Under the pieces are notes generated by a model. It worked only from the letters and a program-made list of their open reading frames with translations, did not search any database and was not told the origin of the DNA. A program made the position numbers and the translations under genes. From positions 208,035 to 272,034 of the forward strand of contig DATGJI010000052.1 of assembly GCA_035295225.1 (NCBI GenBank): a stretch of DNA of 64,000 bases, read 5' to 3'. Of this stretch, positions 43,607-52,276 are shown one piece after another. The stretch comes from Candidatus Eremiobacteraceae bacterium (GTDB lineage: Bacteria; Vulcanimicrobiota; Vulcanimicrobiia; Eremiobacterales; Eremiobacteraceae). Positions within the stretch are counted from its first letter, which is position 1. Each line of letters opens with the position of its first letter.

Positions 43607-46600
43607 CTAAGGCAGCGATGCGGTGAGCACGCTCTCGCCGGCGCCGAGCGCGGAGAAGTACGTGGCTTCTGGGTGGTGCACGACGAGCGCCACGGTGGAT
43701 TGCTCGGGCACGAGCTGGAACGCCTCGGTGATCGTCATCCCGATCGTATCGCACGGCATGATCGCGAAGAACTTCCGGTGCTCTTCGATATCCGGACAGG
43801 CCGGATAGCCCCACGAATACCGCTTGCCCTGACCGGCAGCGATACCCAGTTCCCGGCGGATATGGCGATGCACGAGTTCCGCCAGACCTTCTGCCGCTTC
43901 GACGGCGAGGCCGTGCACGTATAACGCTTCGGCGTATTCGCCCGCCGCTTGCAACCGCGTGTAGCGCGCGGTCGCTTCGGCGCCGACGGTGACGGCCTGC
44001 AGCGCCACCACGTCGCGGCGCTCCTCGTCCACGCTGGCGAAATAGTCCGAGATGCAAAGGCGCGGCATCGCGGGCTGACGCGGAAACGAAAAGCGCGCGA
44101 GTTCGATCGCCGGATCATTCGGCTGGAACAGGATCAGGTCATCGCCGTCGGAGGCGGCCGGGAAAAAACCAAAGATCGCCCGCGGCGCGAGCCAGCCGGT
44201 CTCGATCGCTTCCGACTTCATGCGTTCGAAACGCGGCCGGAACTCCTCATGCAGCAGCGCACGCCACGCATCGCCCTTCGCGCTCTTCGCGCCCCATTGC
44301 AAGCGGTAGAGCGAGCGGACGTCGAGCGTGCGGAACACATCGGGAACGCGGATGTCGCGCAGCTCGCGCGCACCCCAAAATGGCGGCTTCGGGATCGGCG
44401 CATCTTTCGCGACAGCTGAACGCGCCGGCATATCGACAGCCGCAGGAACCGTCCGCGCCGCGCGCCGGGCGACGGCATCGCGCGCTTCGATCTCCACGCG
44501 CGTGCGCAAGCCTTCGCGCCGCGACGGATCTTGCAGCGTGTCCATCAGGGCAAGGCCTTCGAACGCGTCTTTCGCATAGAAGACGCCGGGCTGAAAATAC
44601 GTCTCCGGGTCCACGAAGCCGATGCGCTGCACGTACGCACGGTTGATGGCGGCGCCGCCGACGATGACCGGAAACGCATGACCCTCGCGATGCAATTCCT
44701 GCAGGCAGAGCGGCATCTGCTTCGACGTGGAGACCAAGAGCGCCGAAAGGCCGATCGCGTCTGCCTTGACCTCCACGGCTTTCTCGATGATCGCGTGCAG
44801 CGGCACTTGTTTGCCGAGATCGTGCACCGTATAGCCGTTGTTCGAAAGGATGGTATGCACGAGATTCTTGCCGATGTCGTGCACGTCGCCGAAGACCGTC
44901 GCCAGCACCACGATGCCTTTGGTGTAACTGTCGTTTTTCTCAAGGAACTGCTCGAGGTAGGAGACCGCCTTCTTCATGACCTCGGCCGACTGCAGCACGA
45001 ACGGCAGGATGAGCTCGCCCGCGCCGAATCGATCGCCGACATCCTTCATCGCGCCCAGGAGACAACCGTTGAGCAGATCGACCGCCGACTGATCGCGCAG
45101 TGCCTCATCGAGGAGCGCTTCGATGCCCTCCTTCTTGCGGTGCAGGATGCGGCGATGGATGCGTTCGGTCACCGGGAGATCTGCGTCGTCGGGCTCCGCC
45201 TGTCCGTCGGTCGCCGTGGCGGCGCTCACGCCTTCGTATCGCGTGATGACGCGCTGCAGCGCGTCCGGCCGCCGGTTGAAGATCAAGTCCTCTGCGAGCT
45301 CGCGTTCATCGCCCATGATGAGCGCGTACGGCGTGATGTCCTTCGGATTCACGATCGCGAGATCGAGACCGGCCGCCACGCAATGATAGAGAAAGACGCT
45401 GTTGATCACAGCGCGTGCGGCGGGGTTCAAACCGAACGAGATATTGGAGACGCCCAAGACCGTCAGCACGCCGGGCAGCGCCGTCTTGACCGCGCGGATA
45501 CCCTCGATCGTGTTGGCGCCGGCATCGAGATATTCGGGCTGGCCGGTGGCGAGCGTGAACGTCAGCACGTCGAAGATGAGGCGGCCGCGCGGCAGGCCGT
45601 ACTCGCCGCAGCAGATCGCCTCGATCATCTGCGCCACCTCCGCCTTTGCGGCGGGCGTCTTGGCCATGCCGATCGATTTCTCAATAGTGAGCGCCACGAC
45701 GGCGGCTCCGTGTTCGAGCGCGAGCGGTAAGATTTCGTCGATGCGCGATCGCCCGTTTTCGAGGTTGATGGAATTGATGATCGCGCGCCCCGGATTGGTT
45801 TCAAGCGCGCGGCGCACGACTTTGGCCTCGGTGCTGTCGATCATGAGCGGCGCTTCGACCGAGAGCTCGAGACGTTTGACGATCTCGGCCATGGTCGAGT
45901 CTTCACCTTCGCGCTCGGTCAGCGCCATGCAGACGTCGAGCGCGTGGGCTCCGCCGCTCACCTGCTCGCGCGCCACTTCCACGAGCGCATCGTAGTCGTC
46001 GGCAAGAACCAGCCGCTTGACCTTGCGGCTCCCCTGCGCATTCAGCCGCTCGCCCACGATGAGCGGTCGAGGCTCTTGCGCGAGCTGGAGCGCGGTCATC
46101 GCGCTCGCGACTTCCTGATCCGGCTTCGGCTTGGGGGTTCGCGGCGTCTTGCCTTTTGCGGCGATGGCGAGCAGCCGTATGTGTTCCGGCCCGGAACCGC
46201 AGCAACCGCCGATGATATTGACGCCGAAATCGGTGACGAATGATTCCAGATGGTCGCGCATGCCCTCAGGCTCGAGCGGATAGATCGCCAGGCCGCCTTC
46301 GTTGCGCGGAATGCCGGCGTTCGGTATGCACGAGACGTACTTGGATGAGTGCTGCGCGAGATAGCGCATGGCATCGCGCATGTACTCCGGTCCGGTGCTG
46401 CAGTTCAAACCGGCGACGTCGCACGGCAACGCCTCGAGAATCGCGCAGACTGCAGCGATATCGGTGCCGAGCAGCATGCGGCCCTGCGTGTCGAGCGAGA
46501 CCGAGGCGAGGACCGCGGCCCGCTCGCCGCCCGTCGCATCGGCGTGCGCTTGCGCCGCCCGCGCGCAGGCGGTGATGGCCGCGCGCGTCTCCAGGATATC

Positions 46601-47110
46601 TTGCTGCGTCTCGACCAGCAGCCCGTCCACGCCGCCCTCAAGCAGCGCATCGGCTTGTTCGCGATAGATCTCGAACAAATCGGCATATGAAAGGCGTGAG
46701 AGGGCCGGATCGTTTGCGGAGGGCAGCATGCCGGTCGGGCCGAGCGAGCCCACGACGAAACGCGGCCGCGATGGATCGCGCTTCGTGTATTCATCGGCCG
46801 CCTCGCGTGCCAAGCGGGCGGACGCGACGTTGTGCTCGCGCGTTTGATCGCCGAGGCCGTATTCGTCCAACTTCAGACGCGACGCCTGAAACGTGTTCGT
46901 CTCGAGCGCGTCGGCGCCGGCCTCGAGAAAAGCGCGATGCAGCGCGCCGATCACATCGGGCTTGGTGAGGCTCAGATGGTCGTTGCACCCCTCTTTGCCG
47001 CCGAAGTCCGCGGCCGAAAGGTTCATCGCTTGCAGCGTGGCGCCCATCGAGCCGTCGAACACGACGACGCGCCGCGTGAGAGCGTCGAGGAGCGGGTTAC
47101 GAGGCGGCAT
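43607..47110 (-). CDS. metH: cobalamin-dependent methionine synthase MetH
   Basis: MetH methylates homocysteine with methyl-cobalamin charged from methyltetrahydrofolate. The 1167-residue product carries all four modules: the homocysteine domain with zinc Cys residues (GLNCSTGPEY, GGCCGSGPEH), the pterin domain, the cobalamin domain with GDVHDIGKN at about 737-745, and the SAM-binding activation domain with RYSWGYPACPD. ATG 47108-47110 overlaps the acyl-CoA synthetase stop by 14 bases, so the two are coupled; the frame could extend upstream but without family match. There is no leader in which to look for a cobalamin riboswitch. Confidence 0.97.
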   Translation of the reverse strand: MPPRNPLLDALTRRVVVFDGSMGATLQAMNLSAADFGGKEGCNDHLSLTKPDVIGALHRAFLEAGADALETNTFQASRLKLDEYGLGDQTREHNVASARLAREAADEYTKRDPSRPRFVVGSLGPTGMLPSANDPALSRLSYADLFEIYREQADALLEGGVDGLLVETQQDILETRAAITACARAAQAHADATGGERAAVLASVSLDTQGRMLLGTDIAAVCAILEALPCDVAGLNCSTGPEYMRDAMRYLAQHSSKYVSCIPNAGIPRNEGGLAIYPLEPEGMRDHLESFVTDFGVNIIGGCCGSGPEHIRLLAIAAKGKTPRTPKPKPDQEVASAMTALQLAQEPRPLIVGERLNAQGSRKVKRLVLADDYDALVEVAREQVSGGAHALDVCMALTEREGEDSTMAEIVKRLELSVEAPLMIDSTEAKVVRRALETNPGRAIINSINLENGRSRIDEILPLALEHGAAVVALTIEKSIGMAKTPAAKAEVAQMIEAICCGEYGLPRGRLIFDVLTFTLATGQPEYLDAGANTIEGIRAVKTALPGVLTVLGVSNISFGLNPAARAVINSVFLYHCVAAGLDLAIVNPKDITPYALIMGDERELAEDLIFNRRPDALQRVITRYEGVSAATATDGQAEPDDADLPVTERIHRRILHRKKEGIEALLDEALRDQSAVDLLNGCLLGAMKDVGDRFGAGELILPFVLQSAEVMKKAVSYLEQFLEKNDSYTKGIVVLATVFGDVHDIGKNLVHTILSNNGYTVHDLGKQVPLHAIIEKAVEVKADAIGLSALLVSTSKQMPLCLQELHREGHAFPVIVGGAAINRAYVQRIGFVDPETYFQPGVFYAKDAFEGLALMDTLQDPSRREGLRTRVEIEARDAVARRAARTVPAAVDMPARSAVAKDAPIPKPPFWGARELRDIRVPDVFRTLDVRSLYRLQWGAKSAKGDAWRALLHEEFRPRFERMKSEAIETGWLAPRAIFGFFPAASDGDDLILFQPNDPAIELARFSFPRQPAMPRLCISDYFASVDEERRDVVALQAVTVGAEATARYTRLQAAGEYAEALYVHGLAVEAAEGLAELVHRHIRRELGIAAGQGKRYSWGYPACPDIEEHRKFFAIMPCDTIGMTITEAFQLVPEQSTVALVVHHPEATYFSALGAGESVLTASLP

Positions 47111-49085
47111 CGATCGCCTCGAGTGACGCCGGATTTTCGAGCGCCGAGAGATCGCCAAGGGCGTCGCTCTTCAGATAGCGGGCGCGCGCCACCCGGCGCA
47201 TCATCTTGCCGTTTCGCGTGTGCGGGAGATCGTTCACGAAGCGGACGGTCTTTGGCGCGAGCGCTTTGCCCAGACTATGCGCGCATGCGCCGACCAGCGC
47301 GACGCGCAATGCCTCGTCAGCCTTCGTTCCGGGGCGCAACACGACAAGGCACACGACGACTTCGCCTTTGACGGAATCCGGCACGGCCAGCGCAGCCGCT
47401 TCCTTGACCGCCGGGTGCGCGACGAGCGCGCTCTCGTACTCAGCCGGTCCGACGCGTTTTCCGGCCACATTGATCGTATCGTCCGAGCGTCCGTGGATGA
47501 ACCAGTAGCCGCTCTCGTCGACGCTGCACCAATCGCCGTGCAGCCAGACGCCGGGAATGCGCGACCAGTACGTCTGCAGATAGCGCTGATCGTCGTGCCA
47601 GAACGACTGCGTCATGCCGGGCCACGGCTGGCGTATGCACAATTCACCGACGTGCCCGCGCAGCGAAACGCCGCTCTCGTCCACGACATCTGCGTCCATG
47701 CCGGGCACCGGCCCGTGAAACGCGCACGGCACGAGCGGCTGCGTTGGAAAGCAGCCCAAGATGCCGCCGCTGATCTCCGTGCCGCCGGAGTAGTTGATGA
47801 TCGGACAGCGATCCGCGCCGACGTGGTGCGAGAACCAGCGATACGGTTCGGGGTTCCAGGCTTCGCCGCTTGATCCGAGGATGCGCAGACTGGAGAGATC
47901 GTGTTTGTGCGGATGTTCGTCGCCGTGGGCCATCAGCGCGCGGATCGCCGTCGGCGCGATGCCGAGGTGCGTGATGCGGTGCCTCGCGACGACGCTCCAA
48001 AGGCGGTCGGGGCTCGGATAGTCAGGCGTACCGTCGAACAATACGATCGTCGCGCCCAGCCCAAGCGCGCCGAGCACGAGAAACGGCCCCATCATCCAGC
48101 CCATGTCGGTGAACCAGAGCATGCGGTCGCGCGGTTTGACATCGAAGCAGAGGTATTGGTCGATCTGCACTTTGACCGGAAAACCGGCGTGTCCGTGCAC
48201 AGCGCCTTTCGGTTTTCCGGTCGAGCCTGACGTGTAGAGCAAAAGATACGGATCATCCGCTGCGGTGCGCTCGGCTTCGATGAAGTTCGGTTGGCCGTCG
48301 ACGATCGAGGTCCAATCGTGGATCGCAAAGGACGTCGAGCGCCTGGGCCGACTGGCGTCGGCCCCTGCAGCTTCCGACCCAAAGGCCACCACGAATTCGA
48401 TCGTCGGAACCGCGCTCGCCGCTTCGATCGCGGTATCGAGCATCGGCACGGATTTTCCGCGGCGCGACCCAGAGCGCACGGTCAGCAACGCTTTTGCTTC
48501 GGCGTCAGCGAGCCTCGCGACGAGTGCCGGGGCAGCATAGCCGGAGAACGCCGGCACCGCGATTGCGCCGATCCGGCCGATCGCCAACAACGCGATTGCG
48601 GTCTCGGGCACGAGCGGCATGTAGATCCCGACTCGATTGCCGGGCACGATGCCAAGCGATTTCAGCGCTCCGCCGAGCCGGCATACAGCGGCGAGCAACT
48701 CGTCAAAGGTCATGCTCCTTAGAGCGCCGTCTTCGCCTTCCCAGACGAGCGCCTCGTCTGCGCCGCGGCCGGCGAGCACGTGCTTGTCCAGACAGTTATA
48801 CGATGCGTTATAGCGTCCGCCCGTGAACCACTTCGCGAACGGCATGCCGCGAGACAGGTCGAGTGTCGTGCTATAGCGCTCGAACCACGCGAGGCCGATG
48901 TGGTTCAGGAGCCGATCGTAAAAGTCGGCGATATCGGCTCGAGCAAGCGCGCGCAAACCGTCAACGCCGTCGACGCCGAGCGCGCGGGCAGCGGCCGTCA
49001 CGTTTGCGTTCGCGATGTTTTCGGGAGTCGGTGACCAGACCACGTCTTCGCCCCGCGGCGCGATTCCAATAGTCATCTGTTCCAT
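47097..49085 (-). CDS. acyl-CoA synthetase (acetyl/acetoacetyl-CoA synthetase-like) with an in-frame palindromic repeat
   Basis: The 662-residue enzyme activates a short acid with ATP and CoA. It shows the AMP loop YTSGSTGKPKG (near 280), NYSGGTEISGG, GDWCSVDESGYWFIHGRSDD and the C-terminal catalytic Lys in TRNGKMMRR. Length fits acetyl- or acetoacetyl-CoA synthetases; the substrate is not settled. A family A repeat unit lies in frame at about residues 240-247 and encodes A-D-A-S-R-P, in a loop before the AMP loop. ATG 49083-49085 is chosen; ATG 49076 is possible. MetH overlaps its 3' end. Confidence 0.92.
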   Translation of the reverse strand: MEQMTIGIAPRGEDVVWSPTPENIANANVTAAARALGVDGVDGLRALARADIADFYDRLLNHIGLAWFERYSTTLDLSRGMPFAKWFTGGRYNASYNCLDKHVLAGRGADEALVWEGEDGALRSMTFDELLAAVCRLGGALKSLGIVPGNRVGIYMPLVPETAIALLAIGRIGAIAVPAFSGYAAPALVARLADAEAKALLTVRSGSRRGKSVPMLDTAIEAASAVPTIEFVVAFGSEAAGADASRPRRSTSFAIHDWTSIVDGQPNFIEAERTAADDPYLLLYTSGSTGKPKGAVHGHAGFPVKVQIDQYLCFDVKPRDRMLWFTDMGWMMGPFLVLGALGLGATIVLFDGTPDYPSPDRLWSVVARHRITHLGIAPTAIRALMAHGDEHPHKHDLSSLRILGSSGEAWNPEPYRWFSHHVGADRCPIINYSGGTEISGGILGCFPTQPLVPCAFHGPVPGMDADVVDESGVSLRGHVGELCIRQPWPGMTQSFWHDDQRYLQTYWSRIPGVWLHGDWCSVDESGYWFIHGRSDDTINVAGKRVGPAEYESALVAHPAVKEAAALAVPDSVKGEVVVCLVVLRPGTKADEALRVALVGACAHSLGKALAPKTVRFVNDLPHTRNGKMMRRVARARYLKSDALGDLSALENPASLEAIDAAS
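48345..48366. repeat. family A palindromic unit inside a coding sequence
   Basis: GGGCCGACTGGCGTCGGCCC followed by CT is identical to intergenic units of family A, but lies within the acyl-CoA synthetase gene and keeps its reading frame. Confidence 0.85.
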
Positions 49086-49096
49086 TGTTCGGCGAC

Positions 49097-49121
49097 AGGG
49101 CAAGCGATGCTTGCCCCCTAC
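49097..49121. repeat. family C hairpin
   Basis: AGGGCAAGC-GAT-GCTTGCCC followed by CCTAC, just upstream of the acyl-CoA synthetase start. Confidence 0.8.
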
Positions 49122-49140
49122 GACTTGGGCGATTCCCTAG

Positions 49141-49206
49141 AAGGGGCCGACGCTAGTCGGCCCAACGTTATGAATTGCAAGCGGGCCGACTGACGTCGGC
49201 CCCTTC
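49141..49206. repeat. family A palindromic repeat pair
   Basis: AAGGGGCCGACGCTAGTCGG with CCC, then after a 19-base spacer GGGCCGACTGACGTCGGCCC with CTTC. The pair lies between the S41 peptidase stop and the acyl-CoA synthetase start. Confidence 0.87.
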
Positions 49207-49251
49207 GGATGGTAGACGAAATGGATGGTGGACGACGTTTTGCGCGAGACG

Positions 49252-50613
49252 TCAGTTCGTCGGAGGTGCCGGGGGAGCGCCGAGACGCGACTGGATGATG
49301 CTCACCGCGCGGCGCAGCTGGCCGTCGGTATTGAGCTGCCCGACGCTCGCCGGATCGACATCCGGCACGACGATGTCCGGATCGATGCCGACGGCGTTCA
49401 GATCGCGGCCGTCCGGGGTGAGATATCGCGCGGTCGTGATCTTGATCGCGCTGCCGTCGGGCAGGGGATAAACCGTCTGCACGACGCCTTTTCCATAGGT
49501 GCGGCTGCCGACGATAACGCCGGCCTTGCTATCCTGAATCGCGCCCGACGTTATCTCCGACGCGCTCGCCGTGTTGCCGTTGACGAGCACCGCAAGCGGC
49601 CGCGGCGTGATGGCCGTGTCGTCTGCGTCGAATGTCGTGAGCGGCTTTGAGCGGCTATCGATCGAGACGATCGGGCCGTCGGGAATGAACTTCGACGAGA
49701 CGTCGATCGCTGCGTTGAGGTAACCGCCGCCGTTGTTGCGCAGATCCAAGATATACGCGACCGCTCCGGCTTTGTCGAGCCGCGCTAGCGCCTCGTCGGT
49801 CTCCAAGCCGGTGCTCGATCCGAAGACGAGCACCTGGAGATAGCCGATATTCCCGGGCAGCATGCGCGCGAGCACGCTTGGCGTACGCACCGCGCTGCGA
49901 TGCAGTGTGAACGATATCGGCGACGCTGTGCCGGGCCGCTGCATGACGAGGGTGACGGAACTGCCGATCGGGCCGCGCAGCAATTTGCTGGCTTGGAGAA
50001 TGCTCAAACCGGTGGAGTCGTGACCGCCGATCGTCAGCATCACGTCGCCGGCCTGGACGCCGGCCTTCGAGGCCGCGCCGCCGTCGATCGTCTGCTGCAC
50101 CATGATCTTCTTCGTCGCGGGATCGATGCCGATGACGATGCCCACGCCGGCGTAGTCGGAGCCGTCGAGGACGGTGTTGAAATTCTTGTATTCCTTGGGA
50201 TCCAAGAACACGGTCCATTTGTCGTGCAGCGACATCATCATGCCTTGGATCGCGGCATATGCGAGCTCGCGCTCGCCGACCGAACGGGCGAACTCTTTCG
50301 TGGCGAGATCGAGTTCGCGGCCCAGCGAAGCGCTGTCCGCTTCGGCGCTCGCGCCGCTATGCACGGACGGCAGATTCGAAGCGTTGCCGCCGTGCTCTTT
50401 GATCGCTTGCCGCATGCCGGCGACCGCGCCGTCGAGAAGCACCTGGTCGGCGGTCTGCCGATAGAACTCTGTCGTCGCGCGCGCAAACGAATACGTGAGC
50501 ATATCGCGGTCGACGCTTTCGGTGGCGACCGCCGGCTGCGAAGCAGCGAAAGGCTGCAGCGCGAGCACAAGACCGAGGACGAAAGCGGCGCGTGCGCCCC
50601 TGCGAGACCACAT
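49252..50613 (-). CDS. S41 C-terminal processing peptidase (CtpA-like), second of a pair
   Basis: The 453-residue product has a signal peptide, a PDZ domain (about 145-235) and the S41 protease domain with the catalytic Ser in GNTASASEI (near 348) and Lys in TYGKGVVQT (near 373). CtpA-type proteases trim envelope proteins and cell-wall hydrolases. ATG 50613 follows AAAGGAATCC; GTG 50637 overlaps the previous stop and is possible. It is a paralogue of the gene just upstream. Confidence 0.94.
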   Translation of the reverse strand: MWSRRGARAAFVLGLVLALQPFAASQPAVATESVDRDMLTYSFARATTEFYRQTADQVLLDGAVAGMRQAIKEHGGNASNLPSVHSGASAEADSASLGRELDLATKEFARSVGERELAYAAIQGMMMSLHDKWTVFLDPKEYKNFNTVLDGSDYAGVGIVIGIDPATKKIMVQQTIDGGAASKAGVQAGDVMLTIGGHDSTGLSILQASKLLRGPIGSSVTLVMQRPGTASPISFTLHRSAVRTPSVLARMLPGNIGYLQVLVFGSSTGLETDEALARLDKAGAVAYILDLRNNGGGYLNAAIDVSSKFIPDGPIVSIDSRSKPLTTFDADDTAITPRPLAVLVNGNTASASEITSGAIQDSKAGVIVGSRTYGKGVVQTVYPLPDGSAIKITTARYLTPDGRDLNAVGIDPDIVVPDVDPASVGQLNTDGQLRRAVSIIQSRLGAPPAPPTN

Positions 50614-50633
50614 GATGGCGGGATTCCTTTCGA

Positions 50634-52103
50634 TCACTTGGTCCCGACGCTGCCGACCAACGCGATCTGCTTCTTGATGAATTGCACGGCGGCGTCGAAC
50701 TGCACATCCTTGCCCGGATAGCCGACGAGCTGCGGGCTCATGGGCACGACGATGTTCGGTTCGATGCCCTTCTTATTGATGTCTCGGCCAAGCGGGGTGA
50801 CATACCGCGCGGTCGTGATCTTGAACTCGCTCGAGTCGGAGAACGGATACAGCGTCTGCACGACACCTTTGCCGTAGGTGCGCACGCCGATGAGCGTGCC
50901 GACCTTCGTATCCTGAAGTGCTCCCGCAGTGATCTCTGATGCGCTCGCCGAGTACTGATTCACGAGGACCGCAAGCGGGTGTGGCGCCATCGCGTCTTGT
51001 TGAGCGCTCTCGGATTCCACATGACCGTCGCGGTCGATCGTGGAGACGATAGGCCCGTCGGGTATGAACTTCGACGCGATCTGCACGGCAGCGTACAGAA
51101 GCCCGCCGCCGTTGTTGCGCAAGTCGAGGATGTATGCTTTTGCGCCGCGCTTGTCGAGCACGTCGAGCGCGTGCGAGATCTCATCGGCCGACGTCTCACC
51201 GAAGATGAAGAGCTGGACGTAGCCGATATTGCCGTCCACCATCCGATACGAAACGGATGGCACGTGGATCTGCTCGCGCATCACCGCAAACGTCTTCTGC
51301 GCTTTCGAATTGCCGACGACGCGGGAGATGACGAGGTGAACCGTCGAGCCTTCGACGCCGCGGATGTACCCCATAACGGAGTCGATCGGCACGTTCTTCG
51401 TCTGATGGCCGTCCACCGAGACGATGATGTCGCCGGGCAGCAGACCGGCTTTTGCCGCCGGCGTGTCTTGGATGGGACCGATCACGAGCGTCTGTTTCGA
51501 TTTGGCGTCTTGCTCGATGTAGACGCCTATGCCGCCGAAATCGCCGCCCTGGATCGTCTCGTTGAAATGTTGCGTATCTTTCTGCGACATGTAGACCGTA
51601 TACGGATCGCCGAGCGAGCCGAGCATGCCGGAGATGGCCGCGTACACGACATCGTCGCCGCCGTTCATCACCGGATACTTGTCGTACGCGGCGGTGAAGA
51701 TCTGGTTTGCAAGATCCTCATCCTTCGAGACGTCGTTCGGTTCCGAGACCGATGCTTGCGGCAGCACCGCCGCGACTTTTTTGGTCTTCAGCAGCGCGGC
51801 GAGGGAGTCGCGCTCGCCTTTCAGGAGATCAGCGTCTTCAACGGGCTTGTAATACTCGGCGTGCAGCTTCTCAAAGGCTCGGTCGAGCATGTCGACGCCG
51901 CCCGATCTGGTATCGCCGCCGGTCGCGTCCGTGACTGACGCGTTTGAATACTGATTTCCGCCATCGGAGAGGGCTAAGGCGGGTCGCCCGCTCTGGAAGA
52001 GGCCTCCACCGTTGCGCTCGGCGGCGGCGACGGTGAACCCGATGCCGGCGGCTGCGGCGAAAAGGATGGCGGCGAGAGCGGCGATGCGGAATTTAAGCGG
52101 CAC
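50634..52103 (-). CDS. S41 C-terminal processing peptidase (CtpA-like), first of a pair
   Basis: The 489-residue product has a signal anchor (about 5-25), PDZ domain (VIGPIQDTPAAKAGLLPGDI) and S41 domain with Ser in QYSASASEI (near 384) and Lys in TYGKGVVQT (near 407). It follows the M23 peptidase gene after 173 bases, in which a promoter-like sequence is visible. In other bacteria Ctp proteases adjust FtsEX-linked or other peptidoglycan hydrolases; a similar role here is inference from gene order. Confidence 0.94.
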   Translation of the reverse strand: MPLKFRIAALAAILFAAAAGIGFTVAAAERNGGGLFQSGRPALALSDGGNQYSNASVTDATGGDTRSGGVDMLDRAFEKLHAEYYKPVEDADLLKGERDSLAALLKTKKVAAVLPQASVSEPNDVSKDEDLANQIFTAAYDKYPVMNGGDDVVYAAISGMLGSLGDPYTVYMSQKDTQHFNETIQGGDFGGIGVYIEQDAKSKQTLVIGPIQDTPAAKAGLLPGDIIVSVDGHQTKNVPIDSVMGYIRGVEGSTVHLVISRVVGNSKAQKTFAVMREQIHVPSVSYRMVDGNIGYVQLFIFGETSADEISHALDVLDKRGAKAYILDLRNNGGGLLYAAVQIASKFIPDGPIVSTIDRDGHVESESAQQDAMAPHPLAVLVNQYSASASEITAGALQDTKVGTLIGVRTYGKGVVQTLYPFSDSSEFKITTARYVTPLGRDINKKGIEPNIVVPMSPQLVGYPGKDVQFDAAVQFIKKQIALVGSVGTK

Positions 52104-52215
52104 GAGCGGTGTTGGTCCTTTCGGCGATCTGATCGGGGGCAGGCTGCTTGATTTTGCGGCGTGGCCGTCTAGCTTGTACCCGGACGGCTCTCTTCTCCAA
52201 CCGCCTGCTAAAGCC

Positions 52216-52245
52216 CTAATAGCATTGTCGTCAACTTTACGTCAA
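52216..52245 (-). promoter_or_regulatory. promoter candidate for the S41 peptidase genes
   Basis: Read on the minus strand, TTGACG (52245-52240) and TATTAG (52221-52216) are separated by 18 bases. It lies 113 bases before the first S41 start, in an otherwise gene-free 173-base gap. A moderate match only. Confidence 0.4.
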
Positions 52246-52276
52246 ATCCGGCGCGTTCGTCGCGGGACTGCAGACC

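Noticed and set aside
44531..45730. Long plus-strand frame within metH
   Set aside because: The metH domains on the other strand are complete across this stretch.
47097..47110. Cobalamin or SAM riboswitch before metH
   Set aside because: metH starts inside the preceding gene, so there is no leader for such an element.
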